64,000 bases of DNA, taken from Monoplex corrugatus (taxonomy: Eukaryota > Mollusca > Gastropoda > Littorinimorpha > Ranellidae). Below, piece after piece: positions 56,869-64,000 of this stretch; the first letter of the stretch is position 1; each line of letters begins with the position of its first letter. The notes beneath the pieces were generated by a model. That model did not search any database. It worked only from the letters and a program-made list of their open reading frames with translations, and was not told the origin of the DNA. The DNA is taken from positions 54,956,481 to 55,020,480 of the forward strand of contig CM060307.1 of the NCBI GenBank assembly GCA_030674185.1. The letters are read 5' to 3'. The position numbers were made by a program, and so were the translations under genes.

Positions 56869-58170
56869 CGGTCATTAAAACCAGAAGACCAACACGAGTA
56901 TTTAGTTGCCAGACGTGAATATAAGAATCTGCTAAAGAAAAAGAAAAAACAGTTTAATGATACATTGCTGGATAAACTCTTATCTTCTATAAAAAGTCAA
57001 AGGGAATTTTGGGACACTGTTCGCAGAGTTTCATTTAAAGGAAAACAACCAAAAAGCAATATTGCACTTGACACATGGTTCCAACATTTTAAAGCATTGC
57101 TCGAAATAGAGAATGTTAATGGTACGGAACATGACGATGTATGTGTTGGTGAGGTACCTGATGATGAGGGGAGTGGATATATGGATCGGCCAATCTCGAC
57201 AGAAGAGGTATTACTTGCATTGAGAAAGCTGAAAAATAGGAAATCACCTGGCCCAGATGGTATTATTGGTGAGCTCCTTAAAGAATCAAGTGATCAGGTA
57301 GTACAATTTTTTGTAAGATTATTCAATAGACTTTTTGATTATGGTGAGTTTCCTCGAAACTGGTCTGAATCAATCATGGTACCTCTTTTTAAAAAAGGTG
57401 ATATTAATAACCCAAATAATTATAGGGGCATTTCTATTAGTGATGTAAGTAGCAAACTTTTTTGTACGATTATCAATAACAGATTACAGGAATGGGTAGA
57501 AGAAAATAGTATTACTGGTGATCACCAAGCAGGGTTTGAAAAAGGATATTCAACAGTAGATCATATATTTATTTTACATGCTGTTGTACAAAAACAGTTT
57601 ACACACAATCGCAAACTTTATGTAGCTTTTATAGATTTCCAAAAGGCATTTGATTCTATCAACAGGAATTTACTTTGACCAATCTTACTTAAAAATGGTA
57701 TTAAAGGTAAACTATATAAATGTGTCAAAAGCATGTATAAGACTGTTAAATCAAAGGTAAGATGTGGAGCTAAATTCACTGACTTTATCAACTGCACAAC
57801 TGGAGTGAGACAGGGAGATGCATGTAGTCCTGTATTGTTCTCTCTTTTCATAAATGAATTAGCGCTAGAAGTAATAAATAATGGAAAACATGGAGCTATT
57901 TTGTCTCAAGATGCATTTGAACTGTTCATTCTGTTGTTGGCTGATGATGTTGTTCTGTTGTCAGAAACAGTTGCTGGATTGCAGGCGCAGTTGAATAGCT
58001 TACAACGTGCTGCGTCTTCGCTCCAGCTAAAAGTTAATATGAGTAAAACTAATATTATTGTATTTAGAAAAGGTGGATATTAAGGTGCAAGAGAACGATG
58101 GGTGTATGATGGTGCTGTAATGCCTGTTGTAAATATTTACAAGTATTTGGGAATTTTTTTTCACTACGCG
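56869..58170 (+). pseudogene. 2A-LINE reverse transcriptase part of ORF2
   Basis: KNRKSPGPDGIIGELL, VPLFKKGDINNPNNYRGISI, HQAGFEKGYSTVDHI, VAFIDFQKAFDSI (Asp), TGVRQGDACSPVLFSLFINE and LLLADDVVLLSE (ADD) are the RT blocks. NIYKYLGIF comes after the palm. Two stops (57676-57678, TGA after RNLL, and 58081-58083) are in frame with the endonuclease. A frameshift lies in the T8 run at 58156-58163. Confidence 0.85.
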
Positions 58171-59096
58171 ATTGAGTTATGTTGTTGCTTGTAAGGATCT
58201 TGCCAGTAGAGCTAAAAATGCATTGTTATGGATTATGAAGAAACTGTACAGTCTTAATAATAATTCTTTGGAACTGTTTGTTAAGCTTTTTGATTCCCAG
58301 ATCCAACCAATTATGCAATATGGCTCCGAAATTTGGGGGCTAGAGAAAGCTGTTGTTCATTGTGAATCAGTTCATTTGTTTGCCCTTAAAAAGTTTTTGT
58401 GTATGGCGAAACTAATCGTTACCCTGTATATGTGAATTCTGCTGTTAATTGTATCCGATATTGGCTCAGATTATTACATATGGATAAATTTAGGATACCA
58501 TGGAAAGCATATAAAATGCTGTATGATCTAGATGCCAATGGTAAGAAAAACTGGGTATCGAATGTACGTTTGTGTTTGTATAAATATGGATTTGGATATG
58601 TGTTATATCAGGGAGTCGGTAGTGTGAATGGCTTTATTCGTATTTTTCGTCAACGCTTGATAGACTGTAGATGGCAGGACTGGAATTATCATATTAACAA
58701 CAGCGAAAGATTAATTTATACAGAACATTTAGTAGTGTATCTGAAATAAAACTGTATTTGCAGCTAAATTTAGAACGACATGTGAAGTATATTACAACAA
58801 GATTTAGGTTTGGTGTATCTGATTTGGCTATACATCGATATAGATATAAAGTATTAAATGATAATGATTTATTATGTCCATTATGCAAAGAATCTAAAGA
58901 AGACGAAGTACACTTTGTCTTTTGTTGTAAAGCACTTACAGATTTTAGGGAAAAGTTTATTCAGCCTAAGTATTATAGACAGCCTTGTCTGTTTAAACTG
59001 TGCTTGTTGTTGTCATTAACAAATATAGAAGTTGTCCGCAAATTTTCTGTGTTCTTATATAAAGCTATGAAATTTAGAGAAAATGCTGCGTCATAA
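58171..59096 (+). pseudogene. 2A-LINE ORF2 C-terminal region
   Basis: LSYVVACKDLASRAKNAL, IQPIMQYGSEIWG, then (new frame) GETNRYPVYVNSAVNCIRYW, and (new frame) ITTRFRFGVSDLAIHRYRY and CPLCKESKEDEVHFVFCC, a C-x2-C...H...C zinc-like end. The protein ends at TAA 59094-59096. Frame changes near 58400 and 58750. Confidence 0.8.
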
Positions 59097-59244
59097 GATG
59101 AGTTATAGATATGTATAATTCAAACCTTTTTGTGCATTATTTAGAAGGTATTGTATTGTTCACATACCCCTTCATAAGGGGCCATGGCCTAATATGAATA
59201 AACTATCTGAAGTCTGAAGTCTGAAATCTGAAATCTGAAGTCTG

Positions 59245-59250
<6 letters not shown>

Positions 59251-59315
<65 letters not shown>
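59251..59315. repeat. (CT)n microsatellite, right of the LINE
   Basis: CT run beginning directly after the last TGAAGTC unit of the LINE tail. Confidence 0.97.
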
Positions 59316-59320
<5 letters not shown>

Positions 59321-59953
59321 CTAGTATTAGTTTGGAGGCGTGATCAGTATGCTTTGAACATCCTGTTTCTTGTCTGTCGTCTTCTTTGTGTTTTTCGTTC
59401 CGTGAGAGGATGAAAATCTTTATGCTTTTTTGTGTAGTTTTTGTACTTATTCGGTCGCGTTTACCATTCCATACAAACGAGAAACTCTTCTGAAGGTTAC
59501 TGAAAAATCAGAGGGATCTAGATGCAGAATCCGAAGATGGATTAGTTCAGATATAGTGATTTTAAGCACAGTAACTCTTGTTTGTAGAACTCTGCACACA
59601 CACAAAATCGTATGTAATAATAATACTAAACTTGTGTACTGAACTTGATACCATTTTTGACCTGACAGTACGTGCTGCGTGATGCCACATAATGTGACTT
59701 GGCTTTTCTCTATGTTCAAGTTCTTTGTTCTACGTTAGTTAAAGCCTGGCGTGCGCCTTGTTGGCTTATCTTCAAGACGGTCCCTAATCGTGATCACGCT
59801 AGGACGTTAATATACAACAAGAACAAGAACACGTTGGCTTATTCGTTAGCAGGCCTCGGGTCAGAAACAGGTATGAACATTGCTTACAAAGAACGTACAG
59901 TCTGAGGTAGGCCTAGTTGTTATCTCTTTGTTCTAATCTAGATATAACCAACA

Positions 59954-60015
<62 letters not shown>

Positions 60016-61740
60016 AGATTAGATCGGAAAATGTTGTGACTTACATGTGTTTTGAAGTAAGATATTTTGTTGTGAATACGTTATTAACTTTGATTGAAAA
60101 AGTGGTCAAGACCTTTGTAACACCATGACGAAGACGTCTTGGATACAGTAAGGAAAGATCAGGGAAGCTTCAATAGCCCTGGTTTGTTGATGCCGACGAG
60201 AACTGTGGTTTTCAACTTCATTTTCCACTGTACACGTCATTATTTCAGTAAATGAACCTGTGCTGGGACAGGAAGATGAGACATCACCCCACCCACTGCA
60301 ATCCAACTTTCTCAGATTGCCATCTGACTACACTTCTTTCGAAATCCTCACTGGCGTCAGATGAGAGTGTAGTCTTTCTCCTCTTTTCACAAGTGCCACT
60401 GACTGGGCGCTGAAGCATACAACTGAAAGAGTGGACTGAAGAAACAAAACTTTTAATTTAGACTTTGCTTTCACACAGCTACTGTTACAAGTAACACTCT
60501 GGACATTCAGTTGCTTGTAGCTGACAGCAGCAGATATGCAGGAAGTCTTCGCTTTATCTTTAAGAAGACCATGATGAATGCGGTAACTTAACAGAAAACG
60601 AAATATGCAAGAATACCTTCAACATCAAAATCATATGAAACTTAGTGTTGTTCGATGTTAATAAAAATGTAAAAACAAATAGAATATTTGATCTTATAAT
60701 AACGTTTGCAAAATCATTTTATCCACAAATGCCAAAATTGACAAACGTGTTGCATATGTACATACTTTCGAAAGAATGCTAAATCTGAGGTTCAAAATTG
60801 AACATGATAATGCCAAAATAAACTTTCACTTGTCCATTTTTAATGTTCAGTGGAACAACTATATGCCAATGTTCTCCCCGTAAAAAACGGATTTTCTTCA
60901 TGACTTGTTCTTAAATCTTGATGTACACAACAAAACCTTCATTGTTTAGAATATTGTTCTATATATTTTGTATGTTATAGGCTGTTTGTAGTAAACAATA
61001 CTTTTCTTTTATGTATAAATTGATATCATTTCTGTTACTACATTGTTCGTTGATGTTTGATTATTGTACAGCAAAAGAAAAAAAGTAATTTAAAAATGTT
61101 GACAGGTGCTTAGATCTTGATGTTTAGTTTTACATCGCCAATGTGTAAAATATATTATGTAGGCTATATTCTGTATGCTATAATTATGGAGTTCATATGT
61201 CAACAATATCTTTTCATGTGTATTTAATTTGTCATCATTTTTTTTTATTACCACTTTGTATATTTGATGTCCGTTTGTTGTAAAATGGCTTGAGTACCTT
61301 GACTGCCTTTAAGTGTCGCGTGATGCGGGTGCAACAAAGCAAAAGTCATTTCTTATCCTTTAATTACTCCCCCCCCCCCCCCACCATCCTTCTATCATTT
61401 CTCTTCTCTGTCTTCCTGTCCATTCGATTTCATCCTTCCTATCCCGCATCGCAAGTACGGAAAGTTCCTCTGAGCATAATCCTGTTATAGGCCTATAGGC
61501 CTTGGTGATTTGAATTGCAAACAAAATGCCAAAAAAGTGATGGGGTGCGCTCTTGCTGACATGCTGGGTGTCGTTTGATGACATTTTAAAATACTGTTTG
61601 CCAAATAGTTTATTTCATCCTCATTGAATGTGCTACTGATTTTTATTTTTATTTTTTTATTTTTTAAATTTTGTTGTTGTCGTTGTTGTTGTTATTTTTT
61701 TGAGGTGAAACATTAAGCATCCCATTATGTCCCTTCGATA
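59316..61740. other. Intergenic, unassigned, with (CA)n
   Basis: A CA run at about 59956-60012. On the minus strand at 60270-60400 a short frame (LQRPVSGTCEKRRKTTLSS onward) between a plausible acceptor and donor could be an exon, but I have no family match. A run of about 14 C at 61369-61382. Confidence 0.4.
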
Positions 61741-61759
61741 ACTCTTGTTTCCTTTTACT

Positions 61760-61975
61760 TTTCTTTTGGCGCGAAAGGTTGGGTTAAGTTGTTTGTAACA
61801 TGGCTGTTGATTGGTCATTGAGCATGTGACCATTTGATTGGTTCCATGCTTCACTAACCTTTTGTGTATCTTAGCATCTGGCGGTGTTGTCGAATGGAAG
61901 CCGGGATTTCTCGTCGATGGCTCTGATCAGCTGTATCAGAACAAGTTACTGGAAGGGAATTGCGTGGTGGCAGGT
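61760..61975. promoter_or_regulatory. Candidate cell-cycle promoter: E2F palindrome and two CCAAT boxes
   Basis: TTTTGGCGCGAAAGG (61764-61778) contains both TTTGGCGC and GCGCGAAA, an E2F site on both strands. ATTGG (inverted CCAAT) is at 61810-61814 and 61837-61841, 27 bp apart, the layout of NF-Y-driven cell-cycle promoters. A possible first-exon donor (GGTGGCAG then GTATTTG) is at about 61973. The downstream gene is not seen; the first ATG frames are short. Confidence 0.45.
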
Positions 61976-63229
61976 ATTTGAAGCTCGTGAAATATTCATC
62001 GCAAACTATGTTCAATTTTTCAGGTGCTTGCGCTGTAGAGTCTTGCTTCGGTGAAGCAAGATCAAGGTGTGCCAAATGGCGTGACACGTAGTTGATTCAG
62101 TGGTTCAGAATGAATGAAGGCGCCCAAGTATAATAGTATGTCATATTGAATAGTGACGATGAACTTTTGAAAGGCTTTGAGCATCATTATCGGGCAGTCG
62201 TGCTTGTACACACGGCATGTTGATACTGGAATATTCTTTGGTTTTTGTTTTTTTCATTTATAAAGTGTTTGATAAAACGGCTCATTCGGATTGTCAAATC
62301 GATTGGAAGCTTCGTGTGTACTGTGCGTGCGACAGTAACTTGAGTAAGCGTTTGTGTACACATGACATTACTTAATCGGCTTGTGCTATTGTGGGTTTGC
62401 AGCACTGCCAAGTTACCCAATCTTACCGCCTTTGTTACTTTTCCAAAATTACGATCATATTTGCCGGTAACTAGAGAGGCTGAAGGAATAGAATCGAAGA
62501 TTTAGCCTAGTTTAATTAAACTATGTAGGTAGTAGGTATGTTTAAAAAAAACAGAAAAAAACCTTTAAAATATTTATGTTAACTATGTAGGGCTAATTAC
62601 CATCAATGAAAAAAAAAAAAAACCCACTTTAAAACGGTATAAAAAAATTTTTAGACTGACAAAAGTTAAATTGTTTTAGTAATTAAATTTCTGACGTTTT
62701 CCTTATTCACATTCAATGGATTACATAGCAGAAACTGTGGCTGCATGTGTGCCATTTCTTCACAAAAAGCATTGTAACTTAGACTAGGTGTACCAATTAA
62801 AACAAATATCAGTAGAAAGGACTTTGTTTTCCCAAGATGACTAAGACCTTCAAAAACCACTGGATCCTTTGACTAATTAGTAATTAATTGTTTCAACTGG
62901 CTAAAATGAATATTAACAGATTTCTGAAATCTGTACAGCTTTGAAAATAATTAAATTTCTTTCCTGAAAATTATTAGATTAAACTTCAGGGTTATCATAT
63001 TACAACAGTCAATATCATTAAGTTTAAGCTCATTCATTATTTAGTAATCAATTATTTGTACAGTTTTTCATGAATAACCACTCTTTAAAGTTTTCGACTT
63101 GTGTATTTATATATTTACTTTACATTTGCAGGTAACAGTGTTGGTAATGATCATTTTAGATCATACATGTATGCATATCTATACATACATATGTGTACAT
63201 GATACATGAATACATATATGTGTACGTGT

Positions 63230-63283
<54 letters not shown>

Positions 63284-64000
63284 TAGATATATACAATATA
63301 AATGTGTTTATCAGGCCTAAATGAAATATAAATTTGAAAGCATGTGCTGGTGGTATCCTTAGAATACTCAGTAATGAAAATTTTTGGAATACTTCATTGA
63401 AAAGTGCTGTCTCAAGTTTCCTGGGTAACAGAAATTAAGACTTTATCAACAACTTATGGATTAATTACTGATTATCTTCAGTATACTGAGTACATCGAAA
63501 ATCACAGACTGAAATGGTTTGTAACTCGCTGTTCTGGAAATTTCATCTCGTCATTTTGATTAAAAAGTTCTGCTGGTACTGGTAATGGTAGTAATGATGA
63601 CGGTGTATTATTTCAACTATTTACCCTAGCAAACTTCAAATCCATTGAAATTTTTTTCCTGATTATTTATATATATATATATGGCTCATTCTCAGAAAAG
63701 GTGTACCAAAAGTGGGACATAGACAAAAATAAAAGTGCTTCAGATTTGAAATACTTGACAGTTTTGTAAAGTATAGTATGTAAACTCTGCAATCAAGCCA
63801 AAAAAAAGATAGTTCTTTGTCAGATATTTTGTATGTAGGGGGTCAAATGCAGCAAGATGCATGTACATTAGTCGCGTAACCGGACACCAAACAGCATCCA
63901 ATGTGATAAATAAATCCACTCTAAATAAGATTTCCAAAGATTTGTTTAGCTCAGTATCATGTCATATAACAAACAAACAGAAATAGTTCCCTTTCATGTG
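61976..64000. other. AT-rich right edge with (TA)n
   Basis: A TA run at about 63233-63280 and ATATAT at 63670-63681. If the promoter call is right this is a first intron. I see no exon. Confidence 0.5.

Larger units (their letters stand above)
46367..59250 (+). mobile_element. APE-type LINE with N-terminal 2A, split by an 8.1-kb insertion
   Basis: The left part (46367 to about 47430) contains ORF1. The right part (about 55542-59250) contains endonuclease, reverse transcriptase, a CCHC-like end and the 3' tail. The 3' UTR ends GGGGCCATGGCCTAATATGA, AATAAA (59197-59202), then about six TGAARTC heptamers. It is bordered on both sides by (CT)n. Stops at 56866, 57676 and 58081 and at least two frameshifts show that it is dead. 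Confidence 0.85.

Noticed and set aside
60270..60400. Possible minus-strand exon (VSGTCEKRRKTTLSS)
   Set aside because: The frame is short, with no start, no family match and no second exon to join.

Overview
The window is a stretch of an animal nuclear genome. The intron-rich kinesin gene, the many long (CA)n/(CT)n tracts, tRNA-derived SINE families that I recall from gastropods, APE-type LINEs, and piggyBac, Ginger-like and mariner relics together suggest a marine mollusc, most likely a gastropod. That placement is inference from repeat style, not from a marker gene.

Layout. The left 58% (about 2.2-37.1 kb, + strand) is one host gene, the kinesin-5 motor KIF11/Eg5. I resolve 25 coding exons whose splice phases all agree, giving about 1,098 codons and a stop at 37096-37098. 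The start codon and the first few dozen residues lie upstream of the window. Exons 1-9 encode the motor head and neck linker, exons 10-22 the coiled-coil stalk, exon 23 the BimC box with its CDK1-type site, and exons 24-25 the Ser-rich and basic tail with a KEN motif.

The introns are a museum of mobile DNA. They hold several terminal-inverted-repeat elements with visible target duplications, two internally deleted piggyBac transposase genes, and a RAG1-like zinc-region relic inside a 1.65 kb insertion. They also hold an undescribed element with inverted repeats of about 100 bp, TTAA-flanked MITEs, a SINE, LINE 3' fragments, and a 30-bp minisatellite that seems to have grown out of the 3' end of exon 15.

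From 37.1 to 46.3 kb comes the probable KIF11 3' UTR, then relics: a PIF/Harbinger-like MADF fragment, a SINE, a mariner transposase interrupted by another SINE, reverse transcriptase fragments and a palindromic MITE.

From 46.3 to 59.3 kb is a nest. A (CT)n microsatellite is split by a LINE whose ORF1 begins with a hydrophobic segment and a canonical 2A motif (GDVEQNPGP). That LINE is split by an 8.1 kb element with inverted ends carrying a Ginger-type integrase plus an OTU-protease domain. A second, CR1-group LINE (PHD-finger ORF1, endonuclease, reverse transcriptase) lies inside that element on the minus strand. All three have stops or frameshifts, so they look inactive.

The last 4.7 kb is mostly AT-rich non-coding sequence. 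At 61.76-61.97 kb there is a candidate promoter with an E2F-type palindrome and two inverted CCAAT boxes, which would suit another cell-cycle gene starting near the right edge; I cannot identify that gene.
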